In this document: in pieces, positions 8,098 to 17,797 of the stretch
Numbering within the stretch: position 1 is the first letter of the stretch
Layout of the letters: each line of letters opens with the position of its first letter
Notes under the pieces: generated by a model
Database searches by the model: none
The model's input: the letters and a program-made list of their open reading frames with translations, nothing else
What the model was told of the DNA's origin: nothing
Source: Pseudomonas sp. stari2
GTDB taxonomy: Bacteria; Pseudomonadota; Gammaproteobacteria; Pseudomonadales; Pseudomonadaceae
Assembly: GCF_040760005.1 (NCBI RefSeq)
Contig: NZ_CP099760.1
Location: 521,001 to 585,000, forward strand
Reading direction: 5' to 3'
DNA: 64,000 nucleotides
Position numbers and translations under genes: made by a program

Positions 8098-9908
8098 GCA
8101 CTTCGATCCTCGGACGGTTGCAGGCTGACCCCGGGCGCGCCGGCGCGCAGCCGCAGGGTGATCAAGGCGCCACCTTGCTTGTGGTTGGCGAACGACAGCT
8201 CACCGCCGAAGGCGCGCATCAGGGTTTCGCAAATGGCCAACCCCAGACCAAGCCCCTGTGTGCGGGTCTTGGTGGTGTAAAACGGTTCGCTGGCGCGACC
8301 CAGCGCTTCCATGCAGAAACCCGGGCCGTTGTCGCGAATGTACAGATTGACGCCTTCGCCGGTGGATTCGGCACTCAGCCACAATTTGCGCGGCGGGCCT
8401 TTCTCGGTCAGGGCATCGAGGGCGTTGGCCAGCAGATTGCCGAGGACCTGGCGCAGACGGGTTTCCCCGGCCTCGACCCACAAGGTTGCGGCGGGCAGGT
8501 CGCGGATCAGCTCGACGTCCATGCTCCGGCGACGTTTGGCCAGCAGCGCCAACGCATCGTCCAGCGCCGGTTGCAGGGCTACGCTTTCCGGGGCGTGGCG
8601 ATCGCGGCGGGCGAAAGCGCGCAGGTGGGCGATGATCGACGCCATGCGCCCGGTCAGTTCGCTGATCAGTTTGAGGTTGCCGCGGGCGTCGTCGGTGCGC
8701 TGATGGTCCAGCAGCACTTCGGCGTTTTCCGCGTAACTGCGGATCGCTGCCAGCGGTTGATTGAGTTCGTGGCTGATGCTCGCTGACATCGTCCCGAGCG
8801 CTGACAGTTTGCCAGCCTGCACCAGATCGTCCTGGGCCCGGACCAGTTCCTGCTGAGCCTGCTCGCGCTCCAGCACTTCCTGTTTCAGGCGTCGGTTGAG
8901 TCCTTCCAGATCGCTGGTCCGTTCGGCGACCCGACCTTCGAGTTCCCGCCGCGCCTTGGCTTCGAAAGCGATCCGTTCCAGGTAATGGCGACGGCGCTGC
9001 ATCATCAGCCCGAGCAACAGCATGACCACCAGCAACGTGGCGCCGCCGACGGCCACCACGGTGCGCACCGGGCGGTCGATCAGGGTGCGCGGAGCAAGAA
9101 TGCTGACGCTCCAGCCGGTTTCTTCGATGTCCCGGGTCTGGGTCAGCCAGGCGGTCGGGCTGAGGTTCAATGGGCGCGGTTCGCGGGTCGGATAGGGCTG
9201 GATCGCGGTGATTGCCGAGCGTTCGTCGCCACTCAATGGACGGGTCGAGCGGAAGCGCCATTCCGGACGCGACGTAAGGATGACCACGCCGTTGTGGTCG
9301 GTCACCAACAGTTGCTCCGGGGTTTTGCCCCACAGGCTTTCGGTGTGGTCGAGGTCGACCTTGATCACCAGCACGCCGATGATTTTTTCGCCATTGCGCA
9401 CGGCCGCGGCGAAGAAGTAGCCGCGTTTGGCAGAGGTGGTGCCGAGGCCGAAGAAGCGGCCCAGGCGCCCGGCCATGGCTTCACTGAAATAAGGCCGGAA
9501 CGAGAAATTGCGCCCGACGAAACTGTCGTGCTTGTCCCAGTTCGACGCCGCCAGCGTTCGGCCAGTGGTGTCCATCAGGTACATGACTTCGGCGCCGGTC
9601 TGGGAAGCGATGTTCTTCAGCAGGCGGTTGGCATTGCCTTGGGTGACACCATCGTCCGGTGCGCCGACGACCGCGCGCAGTGCCGGCAGGTCGCCGAGGA
9701 TCTGTGGCAGCACTTCGTAACGATGCAGAGTGCCCAGCAGGTTGGCGACGTAGAGGTCGAGGGTCTGGCGGTTCTGGCCAGCCAGCTCACTGCGGTAGTA
9801 ACGCTCGGCGAGATGCTCCAGCGGCCACAGCAGCGGGGCCAGGCACAGGGCCAGCAGGGCGAGGCTGCGCCAGCGGGGGCGGCGGGGAAGGGTCGGAGTC
9901 ATGAGCAT
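8094..9908 (-). CDS. dctB: C4-dicarboxylate sensor histidine kinase DctB
   Basis: 604 residues. Two membrane segments (about 15-30 and 283-303) flank a periplasmic double-PAS/Cache sensor of about 250 residues. A coiled-coil signalling helix (about 310-370), a HisKA domain with phospho-acceptor His380 in SISHELNQPLAAIRS, and a C-terminal HATPase domain follow. The HELNQPL motif is typical of DctB kinases. It senses succinate, fumarate or malate in the periplasm and phosphorylates DctD. Confidence 0.9.
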   Translation of the reverse strand: MLMTPTLPRRPRWRSLALLALCLAPLLWPLEHLAERYYRSELAGQNRQTLDLYVANLLGTLHRYEVLPQILGDLPALRAVVGAPDDGVTQGNANRLLKNIASQTGAEVMYLMDTTGRTLAASNWDKHDSFVGRNFSFRPYFSEAMAGRLGRFFGLGTTSAKRGYFFAAAVRNGEKIIGVLVIKVDLDHTESLWGKTPEQLLVTDHNGVVILTSRPEWRFRSTRPLSGDERSAITAIQPYPTREPRPLNLSPTAWLTQTRDIEETGWSVSILAPRTLIDRPVRTVVAVGGATLLVVMLLLGLMMQRRRHYLERIAFEAKARRELEGRVAERTSDLEGLNRRLKQEVLEREQAQQELVRAQDDLVQAGKLSALGTMSASISHELNQPLAAIRSYAENAEVLLDHQRTDDARGNLKLISELTGRMASIIAHLRAFARRDRHAPESVALQPALDDALALLAKRRRSMDVELIRDLPAATLWVEAGETRLRQVLGNLLANALDALTEKGPPRKLWLSAESTGEGVNLYIRDNGPGFCMEALGRASEPFYTTKTRTQGLGLGLAICETLMRAFGGELSFANHKQGGALITLRLRAGAPGVSLQPSEDRSA

Positions 9909-10008
9909 CGAGCGCCTGTGGATACAGGCGCATTATGCCTAGGCTTGCCGTCGCAGTCTGCGCACCCGTTGTCGGATGCGCAGTGGCGCTGAAGTTTCAC
10001 ACAGGCAT

Positions 10009-10554
10009 TCAGGAAAAGACGTCAGCGTCCTTGAAGAGTGTTCCAGCCTGGTCCTTGATCGACAGTTTTGGTTCTTCGTCCAACTGCCAGTCGATGCCCA
10101 GATCCGGGTCGTCCCAGCAAATGCAGCGTTCGGCCGAAGGGGTGTAATAGTCAGTGGTCTTGTAGAGAAATTCAGCGAATTCGCTCAGTACCACAAAGCC
10201 ATGGGCAAAGCCTTCAGGTACCCACATTTGACGATGGTTGTCGGCCGACAAGCGCACGGAGACCCACTGGCCGAAGTGCGGCGAGCTGCGCCGGATATCG
10301 ACGGCTACGTCGAGCACTTCACCGGCAGTGACGCGAACCAGTTTGCCCTGGGTGTTATCCAGTTGGTAATGCAAACCGCGCAAGACGCCTTTCTGCGAGC
10401 GGGAATGGTTGTCCTGGACAAATTGAGGGCTAAGGCCGGTCGCTTCCTGAAAAACCCTGGCGTTGAAGCTTTCGTAAAAGAAGCCGCGCTCGTCACCAAA
10501 TACCTTGGGTTCGATGATCAGAACGCCGGGCAGGTCGGTGGTGATTACATTCAT
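10009..10554 (-). CDS. rfbC: dTDP-4-dehydrorhamnose 3,5-epimerase
   Basis: 181 residues, the standard RmlC length. Cupin fold with catalytic His62 in LRGLHYQ and the conserved QGKLVRV and FLYKTTDYY segments. It makes dTDP-L-rhamnose precursor for LPS or exopolysaccharide. The start at 10554 is chosen because the family begins near MNVITTDLPG and a GGA motif lies just upstream; an extension to 10647 adds 31 unrelated residues. rfbA, rfbB and rfbD are not adjacent in the window. Confidence 0.93.
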   Translation of the reverse strand: MNVITTDLPGVLIIEPKVFGDERGFFYESFNARVFQEATGLSPQFVQDNHSRSQKGVLRGLHYQLDNTQGKLVRVTAGEVLDVAVDIRRSSPHFGQWVSVRLSADNHRQMWVPEGFAHGFVVLSEFAEFLYKTTDYYTPSAERCICWDDPDLGIDWQLDEEPKLSIKDQAGTLFKDADVFS

Positions 10555-10733
10555 GAATTTTTCCATTGGCTGGTACGGATGGCCGACATTCTTGCGCAAA
10601 GTGCCGGAGGGTACGAGAGCAGACTTGCAAAAAACCTTGCCTCCCAAGACTCGGGGGGACGGATGGTCGGGGGTTGCTTATCGCCTTAAGCAGTGGCGAT
10701 ATAGGCGCCTAATAAAATTTCAGGGGTCGTTCC

Positions 10734-13646
10734 ATGTCGTTCGCCACGTTGATTCATCGCGCCAGTCTGCCAGGTCCACAGGTCACCGCGGAGCAGGCGT
10801 TGCAGGTTCTGGCGCAGCATTACGGGCTGAACGGCACGTTGCAGGCACTGGGCAGCCAGCAGGACCTCAACTATCGCGTGGACAGCGAGCGCGGGCGATT
10901 CGTGCTGAAGATCTGCCGCGGTGATTATTCGCTGGTGGAGTTGCAGGCCCAGCACGCGGGTCTGAAATATCTTGCCGAACATTGCGATGTCACCGTTCCC
11001 CGGGTCATCTCGGCCAATGACGGCCAGGACCTGTTGTCGCTGGAGATCGGCGGTGAAGCTGTGCATGTGCGGCTGCTCGACTACATCGAAGGTCAGCCAC
11101 TGACCGCGCTCGATCATCTTGGTCACGAAGTCGTCGCCGGATTCGGCAGGCTCTGCGGTGAAATGGACCTGGCCCTGGCCGGGTTCGACCATCCGGGACT
11201 CGAGCGCACGTTGCAGTGGGACGCGCGCCACGCCAGCGCACTGATCGAGCATCTGCTCCCGGTGATCGCGGATCAGCACCAGCGCGCATTGATCGCCAAC
11301 GCTGCGGAGCAGGCTGGGCGCCGTCTGCAACCGTTGCTGGAAAAGCTACCAGTGCAGGCGATCCACATGGACATCACCGACGACAACGCGGTCTGGCAGC
11401 GTGATACCCGCCGGCACTGGCAGTTGCAGGGTGTGATCGATTTCGGTGATCTGGTCCGTACCTGGCGCATCACTGATCTGTCGGTCACCTGTGCCGCGTT
11501 GCTGCATCACGCCGGGGGCGATCCGTTCGTGATCCTGCCGGCAGTGCAGGCCTATCACGCGGTCAATCCGTTGCAACACGAAGAATTGCAGGCGCTGTGG
11601 CCGCTGATCGTGGCGCGGGCGGCGGTGCTGGTGCTCAGTGGCGAGCAACAGGTCAGCATCGATCCGGGTAACACCTACAGCCGTGACAACCTCACCCATG
11701 AATGGGAAATCTTCCGGGTCGCCACGTCGGTGCCGCTGGCGCTGATGGAGGCGGCGATCCTCTCGGCGGTCGGGCAGACGTTGCCGGCTATCGATAGTGA
11801 AGGCTTCGCGCCGTTGTTGCCCGGCCTGGTCGGGCGCGAATTCGCGTTGATCGATCTGGGTGTGTTGAGCGCGCACTTCGAGGCAGGCAACTGGGAACAG
11901 CCGGGCATTGATCAACGTTTGTTGAACGAGGCAGCCGCGATTCACGGTCTGGCCGCCAGTCGATACGGGCAATACCGTCTGTCCCGCACCCGGCCGGACA
12001 GCGCCGAGGAACCGGAGACGTTCCCGCTGCACGTTGAGTTGCGCGTACCTCAGGGTACGGTGGTAGAAGCGCCGTTTGCTGGCGTTCTGCACCTGTCGGC
12101 TGACGGTGCGCTGCGACTCGACGGCCCTCAACTGAGCGTGCGCCTGTGGGGCGTGACGCCGTCGCTGCACAGCGGCGCGGCGCTGGTCAAAGGCCAGGTG
12201 TTGGGGTCGGTGGACGGTCCGTTGATTGTGCAACTGATTCGCGATGCGCACCTGGAGGCACCGCTGTTCTGCACGCCGACCCGCGCACCGGCGTGGCAGG
12301 TGCTGTCACCATCGCCGGCAGCACTGCTGGGCCTGGCCTGCGACGCCGAGCCGGAACTGGATGCGCAAACCCTGCTGGCGCGTCGTGACGCCAGTTTCGC
12401 CCGCACTCAAAAACACTATTACGTCGACCCGCCGCGGATCGAACGCGGCTGGCGCAATCACCTGATCGACATGCAGGGTCGCTCCTACCTCGACATGCTC
12501 AACAACGTCGCGGTACTCGGGCATGGCCATCCGCGCATGGCGGCGGTCGCGAGCCGGCAATGGTCACTGCTCAATACCAACTCGCGGTTCAACTATGCGG
12601 CGGTTGCCGAGTTTTCCGAACGCTTGCTGAAACTGGCCCCGGAAGGCATGGACCGGGTGTTCCTGGTCAACAGCGGCAGCGAGGCCAATGATCTGGCGAT
12701 CCGTCTGGCCTGGGCCTACAGTGGCGGGCGCGACATGCTCAGTGTGCTGGAGGCCTATCACGGCTGGACGGTCGGCGCGGACGCGGTATCGACGTCGATT
12801 GCCGACAACCCGCGAGCCCTGAGCAGCCGTCCGGACTGGGTGCACCCGGTGACTGCGCCGAATATCTATCGTGGCGAATTCCGAGGCCTCGATTCGGCAC
12901 CGGACTATGTGCGCAGCGTTGAACACAACCTGGCCAAAATCGACGAACAGAAACGGCAACTGGCCGGGTTCATTTGCGAGCCGGTCTACGGCAATGCGGG
13001 CGGGATCTCGCTGCCGCCGGGCTACCTGAAGAAAGTCTATGAACTGGTGCGTGCCCGGGGCGGCGTGTGCATCGCCGACGAGGTGCAGGTCGGTTACGGG
13101 CGCATGGGCCACTTCTTCTGGGGCTTCGAAGAGCAAGGCGTGGTGCCGGACATCATCACCATGGCCAAAGGCATGGGCAACGGTCAGCCCTTGGGCGCCG
13201 TGATCACCCGCCGGGAAATCGCCGAAGCGCTGGAAGCCGAAGGTTACTTCTTCTCGTCTGCCGGCGGCAGTCCGGTGAGCTGCCAGATCGGCATGGCGGT
13301 GCTCGATGTCATGGAAGAGGAAAAGCTCTGGGAAAATGCCCAGGTGGTTGGCGGGCACTTCAAGCAGCGGCTGGAAGCATTGATCGATAAACATCCGCTG
13401 GTCGGTGCGGTGCATGGCTCGGGGTTCTATCTGGGGGTCGAACTGATCCGCAATCGCCAGACCCTGGAGCCGGCGACCGAAGAAACCACGCTGTTGTGTG
13501 ATCGCCTGCGAGAGCTGGGGATCTTCATGCAGCCGACCGGCGATGACCTGAACATCCTCAAGATCAAACCGCCGATGGTCACCTCGCGCCAGAGCGTGGA
13601 TTTCTTTGTCGACATGCTGTCGAAGGTGCTCGAAGAAGGTCTCTGA
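10734..13646 (+). CDS. APH-type phosphotransferase / M23-like / class III aminotransferase fusion
   Basis: 970 residues with three regions. Residues 1-330 are an aminoglycoside-phosphotransferase (APH/choline kinase) fold with catalytic loop IHMDITDDN (His211, Asp213) and IDFGD (Asp236). Residues about 420-530 form a beta-rich M23-peptidase/lipoyl-like domain with no visible zinc ligands. Residues about 545-970 are a class III PLP aminotransferase with PLP-binding Asp782 and Schiff-base Lys812 in MAKGMGNG. The combination recalls phospholyases of the ETNPPL/AGXT2L type, where a kinase phosphorylates an amino alcohol and the PLP domain eliminates phosphate. The substrate is unknown. It lies 179 bases upstream of aguA in the same direction. 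Confidence 0.82.
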   Translation: MSFATLIHRASLPGPQVTAEQALQVLAQHYGLNGTLQALGSQQDLNYRVDSERGRFVLKICRGDYSLVELQAQHAGLKYLAEHCDVTVPRVISANDGQDLLSLEIGGEAVHVRLLDYIEGQPLTALDHLGHEVVAGFGRLCGEMDLALAGFDHPGLERTLQWDARHASALIEHLLPVIADQHQRALIANAAEQAGRRLQPLLEKLPVQAIHMDITDDNAVWQRDTRRHWQLQGVIDFGDLVRTWRITDLSVTCAALLHHAGGDPFVILPAVQAYHAVNPLQHEELQALWPLIVARAAVLVLSGEQQVSIDPGNTYSRDNLTHEWEIFRVATSVPLALMEAAILSAVGQTLPAIDSEGFAPLLPGLVGREFALIDLGVLSAHFEAGNWEQPGIDQRLLNEAAAIHGLAASRYGQYRLSRTRPDSAEEPETFPLHVELRVPQGTVVEAPFAGVLHLSADGALRLDGPQLSVRLWGVTPSLHSGAALVKGQVLGSVDGPLIVQLIRDAHLEAPLFCTPTRAPAWQVLSPSPAALLGLACDAEPELDAQTLLARRDASFARTQKHYYVDPPRIERGWRNHLIDMQGRSYLDMLNNVAVLGHGHPRMAAVASRQWSLLNTNSRFNYAAVAEFSERLLKLAPEGMDRVFLVNSGSEANDLAIRLAWAYSGGRDMLSVLEAYHGWTVGADAVSTSIADNPRALSSRPDWVHPVTAPNIYRGEFRGLDSAPDYVRSVEHNLAKIDEQKRQLAGFICEPVYGNAGGISLPPGYLKKVYELVRARGGVCIADEVQVGYGRMGHFFWGFEEQGVVPDIITMAKGMGNGQPLGAVITRREIAEALEAEGYFFSSAGGSPVSCQIGMAVLDVMEEEKLWENAQVVGGHFKQRLEALIDKHPLVGAVHGSGFYLGVELIRNRQTLEPATEETTLLCDRLRELGIFMQPTGDDLNILKIKPPMVTSRQSVDFFVDMLSKVLEEGL

Positions 13647-13659
13647 GCCTGTGATAGTC

Positions 13660-13692
13660 CGATTAATACCGATTTCTATCGGTATTAATCGG
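13660..13692. repeat. AT-rich perfect inverted repeat between the fusion enzyme and aguA
   Basis: Arms of at least 12 bp (CCGATTAATACC and GGTATTAATCGG) lie around a short centre, 14 bases after the fusion-gene stop and about 135 bases before aguA. It is AT-rich and lacks a following T-run, so it looks more like a dimeric-regulator operator than a terminator. Related ATCGGT and TCGATA words follow. In P. aeruginosa the agu genes are controlled by AguR; no aguR is visible here. Confidence 0.55.
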
Positions 13693-13825
13693 TAAAAACA
13701 AAATCATGGATTTGTTTTTAGCTTTTAAAGTCGATATTTATCGTTTATAAAGTCGCCATCGTCCGTCGTCCAAACCTGTTCGGCGCGTTGAACAACCTCG
13801 ACCGTTCCCTGGAGTCCTGATCGAC

Positions 13826-14932
13826 ATGACCACCTTGAAAAGTACCCCACGCGCCGATGGCTTCTACATGCCGGCCGAATGGGCGCCGCAAACCCAGACC
13901 TGGATGATCTGGCCCGAGCGTCCGGACAACTGGCGTCTGGGCGGCAAGCCGGCGCAGGCTGCTCACGCCGCCGTGGCCAAGGCCATCGCGCGTTTCGAAC
14001 CGGTGACCGTTGCAGTGTCCGCCGGCCAGTACGAAAACGCTCGCGCTCGCCTCGACGTGCCGAATATCCGCGTGGTCGAGATGTCCAGCGATGACGCCTG
14101 GGTTCGCGACAGCGGCCCGACTTTCGTCATCAACAACAGTGGCGAAGTGCGCGGTGTGAACTGGGACTTCAATGCCTGGGGCGGTTTTGATGGCGGTCTG
14201 TATTCGCCGTGGAACCGCGATTCCCAGGTCGGCGGCAAGATCCTCGAGATCGAGCGCAGCCCGCGCTACCGCACCGAAGGCTTCGTGCTCGAAGGCGGTT
14301 CGATTCACGTCGACGGCGAAGGCACCCTGATCACCACGGAAGAATGCCTGCTCAACCGCAATCGCAACCCGCACCTGAACCGCGAAGAAATCGAAGCGGT
14401 ACTGCGCGACAACCTGTCCGTGGACAAGATCATCTGGCTGCCGGATGGCTTGTTCAACGACGAAACCGACGGCCATGTTGATAACTTCTGCTGCTACGTG
14501 CGTCCGGGCGAAGTGCTGCTGGCGTGGACCGACGATCCGCAGGATCCGAACTACCCGCGCTGCCAGGCTGCGATGAAAGTGCTGCAAAGCAGCACCGACG
14601 CCAAGGGGCGCCCGTTCACGGTGCACAAGATGCCGATCCCGGGGCCGCTGTTTGCCACTGAAGAAGAATGCGCGGGCGTGGACCCGGTGGACGGCACCCA
14701 GGAGCGCAACCCAAGCGTGCGTCTGGCCGGTTCCTACGTGAACTTCCTTATCGTCAACGGCGGCATCATCGCACCGAGCTTCGACGATCCGATGGACGCC
14801 CCGGCCCGGGAGATCCTGCAGAACCTGTTCCCGCAACATGAAGTGGTGATGGTGCCGGGTCGTGAACTGTTACTGGGAGGCGGCAACATTCACTGCCTTA
14901 CCCAACAGCAACCCGCGCCGCACAAAGAGTGA
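13826..14932 (+). CDS. aguA: Agmatine deiminase
   Basis: 368 residues, identical in length to P. aeruginosa AguA. It belongs to the PPAD/guanidino-group modifying superfamily and hydrolyses agmatine to N-carbamoylputrescine plus ammonia. Catalytic Cys357 is in GGGNIHC near the C-terminus, His218 in DETDGHVDN, and substrate Asp residues are in [10 protein letters not shown]. aguB, its usual partner, is not adjacent. Transcription runs into a strong terminator at about 15.0 kb. Confidence 0.95.
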   Translation: MTTLKSTPRADGFYMPAEWAPQTQTWMIWPERPDNWRLGGKPAQAAHAAVAKAIARFEPVTVAVSAGQYENARARLDVPNIRVVEMSSDDAWVRDSGPTFVINNSGEVRGVNWDFNAWGGFDGGLYSPWNRDSQVGGKILEIERSPRYRTEGFVLEGGSIHVDGEGTLITTEECLLNRNRNPHLNREEIEAVLRDNLSVDKIIWLPDGLFNDETDGHVDNFCCYVRPGEVLLAWTDDPQDPNYPRCQAAMKVLQSSTDAKGRPFTVHKMPIPGPLFATEEECAGVDPVDGTQERNPSVRLAGSYVNFLIVNGGIIAPSFDDPMDAPAREILQNLFPQHEVVMVPGRELLLGGGNIHCLTQQQPAPHKE

Positions 14933-15000
14933 GTGCGGATGTAACAGCTTGAGTTGATTGAAAAATCGACCGGTCAGTCATTTGTTGCCCACGCTTGAAG

Positions 15001-15038
15001 AGAAACCCGCAGCCCGTCAGGACTGCGGGTTTCTTTAT
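15001..15038 (+). terminator. Rho-independent terminator after aguA
   Basis: AGAAACCCGCAG (15001-15012) pairs with CTGCGGGTTTCT (15023-15034), followed by TTAT. The 12-bp stem lies 69 bases after the aguA stop. Confidence 0.8.
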
Positions 15039-15123
15039 GTCCGCTGGTCGACAAATTCATTACGTTGGCATAGCTCTTGTATCGCTCATGACGCACTAGG
15101 GAGGGGGAAGAACTTCAACGGTT

Positions 15124-15141
15124 CTGTCATAAACCTTGGAT
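15124..15141 (+). promoter_or_regulatory. Candidate PhoB box before a small protein gene
   Basis: CTGTCAT, four bases (AAAC), then CTTGGAT: exactly the 7-4-7 layout of a Pho box. The first repeat is perfect and the second matches 4 of 7. It lies 37 bases before the small ORF start. One weak half-site makes this tentative. Confidence 0.3.
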
Positions 15142-15177
15142 AACTTAGCCGCTCATGAACGGGGAGAGAGCGCTGAA

Positions 15178-15390
15178 ATGAACGCCGAAGTGAACGTAAT
15201 CAGCGAGCGGACGTTGCATCCCATGGCTGTAAATAGTGAGTCGCTCCAGATTGTCGCGCACTGGTTGAAGTCCAATGGAACGCGTCAGATCAGAGAGCCT
15301 GATCCGCGCCGGATGATGATCGAGCGTTACCCCGCTGGCCTGTTCAGCGAGGCCGAACTGGATGCACTTTGGGATGTGATGGAAGGATAA
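15178..15390 (+). CDS. Small conserved-type hypothetical protein (70 aa)
   Basis: 70 residues starting at ATG 15178 with a purine-rich GGGGAGAG about 8 bases upstream; an in-frame start at 15136 lacks such a site. The acidic C-terminus (LFSEAELDALWDVMEG) looks helical and the middle is basic. There is no signal peptide or membrane segment and I do not recognise a family. A clear terminator follows, so it is probably a single-gene transcript, possibly phosphate-controlled (see the candidate Pho box). Confidence 0.6.
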   Translation: MNAEVNVISERTLHPMAVNSESLQIVAHWLKSNGTRQIREPDPRRMMIERYPAGLFSEAELDALWDVMEG

Positions 15391-15410
15391 GAAGAACAAA
15401 CAAGGATTGT

Positions 15411-15443
15411 AAAAAGCGCTGCCGGGATGGCAGCGCTTTTTTT
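15411..15443. terminator. Bidirectional terminator between the small gene and the TonB receptor gene
   Basis: AAAAAGCGCTGCC (15411-15423) pairs with GGCAGCGCTTTTT (from 15429), with A-run before and T-run after. It can serve the + strand small gene and the - strand receptor gene, whose stop is at 15455. Confidence 0.85.
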
Positions 15444-15454
15444 ATGGGCGCGAA

Positions 15455-17554
15455 TCAGAAGCTGTAGGTGCCTGTCATGACCAGGCTGCGCGGCGCGCCC
15501 GGCTGGATCTGGAAGGCACTGGTGGCCGAGGCGTAATACTCGCGGTCGGTAATGTTGTTCAGTGCTGCACGCAGATCCCAGTCCTTGTGCCGGTAGCCGA
15601 CCAGTGCGTCCCAGCGACCATAACCCGGTAACACGGTGGTGTTGGCGTTGTCGGCGTAACGCTGGCCGACCAGGGTCAGGCCGGTTTCACCGTACCATCC
15701 CATCTCCGGTTTCCAGGTCAGGAACAGACTGCCGTTGTGCTTGGCCACGTTGTTGACGCGCTTGCCTTCCAGGCCGTTGTTGTCCTTCTCGATGGTTGCG
15801 TCCTGCACGCCGACGCCACCGCGCACGTACCAGTTGCCGACGATCTTGCCGGTGCCGGTCAGTTCGATCCCGCGTGACCGTTGCAAGCCGCTGAGTACGG
15901 TCAGGGTCGGGTCGTTCGGATCAGTGGTGCGACGGTTGTAGAGTTCCAGCTCATAGACGGCGAGGGTGGTGCTCAGGCGATCGTCGAGCCAGTCGCTCTT
16001 GACCCCGATTTCCTTCTGCTTGGTCAGCTCCGGGCTCAGGTCGTTGGTGTTGCCGGTCGCACCCGGGGTGATGCCGATCAGACCGCCGCCGACCGGCGAG
16101 AAGGTCTTGGTCCACGAAGCGTAGAACGAGTGGTTCTGCAACGGCGTCCAGACCACGCCGAAACGTGGGCTGGTGCTGTGGCTGTCACGGTCTTCGGAAA
16201 TGTTGCGCAGCTTGTTGGTCGACTCGATGTCGAAGGTGTCGTAGCGCAGGCCGGCCAGCAGTTGCCATTGATCGTTCAGGCGCAGTTGATCCTGAACGTA
16301 GATCGCGCGGCTTTCGACTTCGGTGTGGCTGCTGCTCGACACCTGCATGCGCCCGGTGTGGCGCTGGCTGCGATCCGGGTTGTATAGATCCAGCGACGGC
16401 ACTGGCTGAGTGCCCCGGCCGGTGGCCGCGTTGTACAGCGTCGGGTCGCGGCGCTGGCTGCCGGTTTCGATCCCGGTCAGCAAGCGATGCTCGAGGCCGA
16501 AGGTGTCGAATCCACCTTCCAGCTCGACGTTGTTGTAGACGTTGCGGGTGGTCAGATCCTGTTGCCAGTGCTGGCGGGTGACCTTGTTGGTTTTCGCGTC
16601 GAAGCCGGTGAGGTAGGTGTTGTCGAAATCGCTGTCGAGCTTGAACACACCGAGGGTGTGGCGCAGCTGCCAGTTGTCGTTGAGTTCATAGCTGAGTCGC
16701 GAGCGCAGGGACTGCGTTTTGTCGTCGATGAAATCGTGATCGTTACCGTAGGTCGTGTCCCGGCCGACATCCGCCGGACGTCCACCGACCCCGGGAATGC
16801 CGCGATCCGGCGTGCGGTTGTAGCGGCTGTATTCGTATTGCACCAGCCAGTTCAGGTCAGGCGTGAGCTGCCAGCTCATCGACGGTGCGAACAGTTTGCG
16901 GTTGCCGCTGACGCCGTCGCGGAAGCTGTTCTCGTCCATGTTGCCCATGTTCAGGCGCAGGCTGATGTTCTCGCTTGGGTCGGCGCTGAGGTCAGCGTAC
17001 AGGCTGCGCAGATCTTCACTGCCACCCTGGGCCTCGACGGTCGAGCGGCGGCCGAATTCGGGTGCCTTGCTCACACGGTTGACTATCCCGCCCTGGCTCC
17101 CACGGCCGTACAGCACGGCCGCGGGGCCCTTGAGCACTTCGACACGTTCGATGTTGTGCAGGTCGCGCTTGTACTGGCTGTCGTCGCGGATGCCGTCCAG
17201 ATAGAAATCGTTGCTGGCATCGAAACCCCGGATGCGCAGGCTGTCGAAGCGCGTGTCGCCTCCACCGCTGACGTTGGGAATCCCGCTCAGGGCATCTTCG
17301 ATGTCGTTGATGCCGTAATCCGCGACATTGGTGGTCTTGATCGAATCGATCGCCTGCGGCACGTAGCGCACGGGGGTGGACGTGCGGGTCGCGGTGTTGC
17401 TGACTTTTACGCGTGGGTCGTCGGCTTGCGTTTCGGCACTGATCGAAGTAGCGGGAAGCTCGGTCGCGGAGTAAGCGAAACCGGAGGACAAAAAGGCGGA
17501 AAGCCCAAGCGTGACGGGCGTGAGACGGAACGGGGCAGGCATTGAAAAACGCAT
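15455..17554 (-). CDS. TonB-dependent siderophore receptor (Fiu/PiuA-like)
   Basis: 699-residue outer-membrane receptor. Signal peptide at about residues 1-29, plug domain at about 60-165 (with LRIRGFDASNDFYLDG and RVEVLKGPAAVLYGRG), 22-strand barrel, and terminal aromatic residue in MTGTYSF. The plug motifs and size fit catecholate-type xenosiderophore receptors of the Fiu/PiuA group. Ligand specificity cannot be read from sequence. A weak Fur-like site lies 33 bases upstream of the start, consistent with iron control. It is divergent from the DsbA-like gene. Confidence 0.88.
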   Translation of the reverse strand: MRFSMPAPFRLTPVTLGLSAFLSSGFAYSATELPATSISAETQADDPRVKVSNTATRTSTPVRYVPQAIDSIKTTNVADYGINDIEDALSGIPNVSGGGDTRFDSLRIRGFDASNDFYLDGIRDDSQYKRDLHNIERVEVLKGPAAVLYGRGSQGGIVNRVSKAPEFGRRSTVEAQGGSEDLRSLYADLSADPSENISLRLNMGNMDENSFRDGVSGNRKLFAPSMSWQLTPDLNWLVQYEYSRYNRTPDRGIPGVGGRPADVGRDTTYGNDHDFIDDKTQSLRSRLSYELNDNWQLRHTLGVFKLDSDFDNTYLTGFDAKTNKVTRQHWQQDLTTRNVYNNVELEGGFDTFGLEHRLLTGIETGSQRRDPTLYNAATGRGTQPVPSLDLYNPDRSQRHTGRMQVSSSSHTEVESRAIYVQDQLRLNDQWQLLAGLRYDTFDIESTNKLRNISEDRDSHSTSPRFGVVWTPLQNHSFYASWTKTFSPVGGGLIGITPGATGNTNDLSPELTKQKEIGVKSDWLDDRLSTTLAVYELELYNRRTTDPNDPTLTVLSGLQRSRGIELTGTGKIVGNWYVRGGVGVQDATIEKDNNGLEGKRVNNVAKHNGSLFLTWKPEMGWYGETGLTLVGQRYADNANTTVLPGYGRWDALVGYRHKDWDLRAALNNITDREYYASATSAFQIQPGAPRSLVMTGTYSF

Positions 17555-17586
17555 CCGAAAGGGTGGAAGAATTCGAGTGCGCGAAT

Positions 17587-17605
17587 GGCAATGCTTTGCA
17601 TTTGC
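17587..17605 (-). promoter_or_regulatory. Weak candidate Fur box
   Basis: Read on the minus strand, GCAAATGCAAAGCATTGCC matches about 12 of 19 positions of the Fur consensus and contains the inverted pair AATGC/GCATT. It sits 33 bases upstream of the receptor start. Confidence 0.35.
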
Positions 17606-17797
17606 TTCCGTTAATTATTCTGGAAAAGTTCCGTGAGTTGATTGTGTCAATTTGTTTCCAGCCTGTTTCAAGATTGTCACGAGATTCGCAACAAGGGCAT
17701 TCGACCGATTGCTGAAACAGACTGAAAGCCATTCCGGCGTTTTTCTGCAACGGCCGAGGGACTAACGTGGCTGCCATCGATTTCCCGGAGTTTTCAG

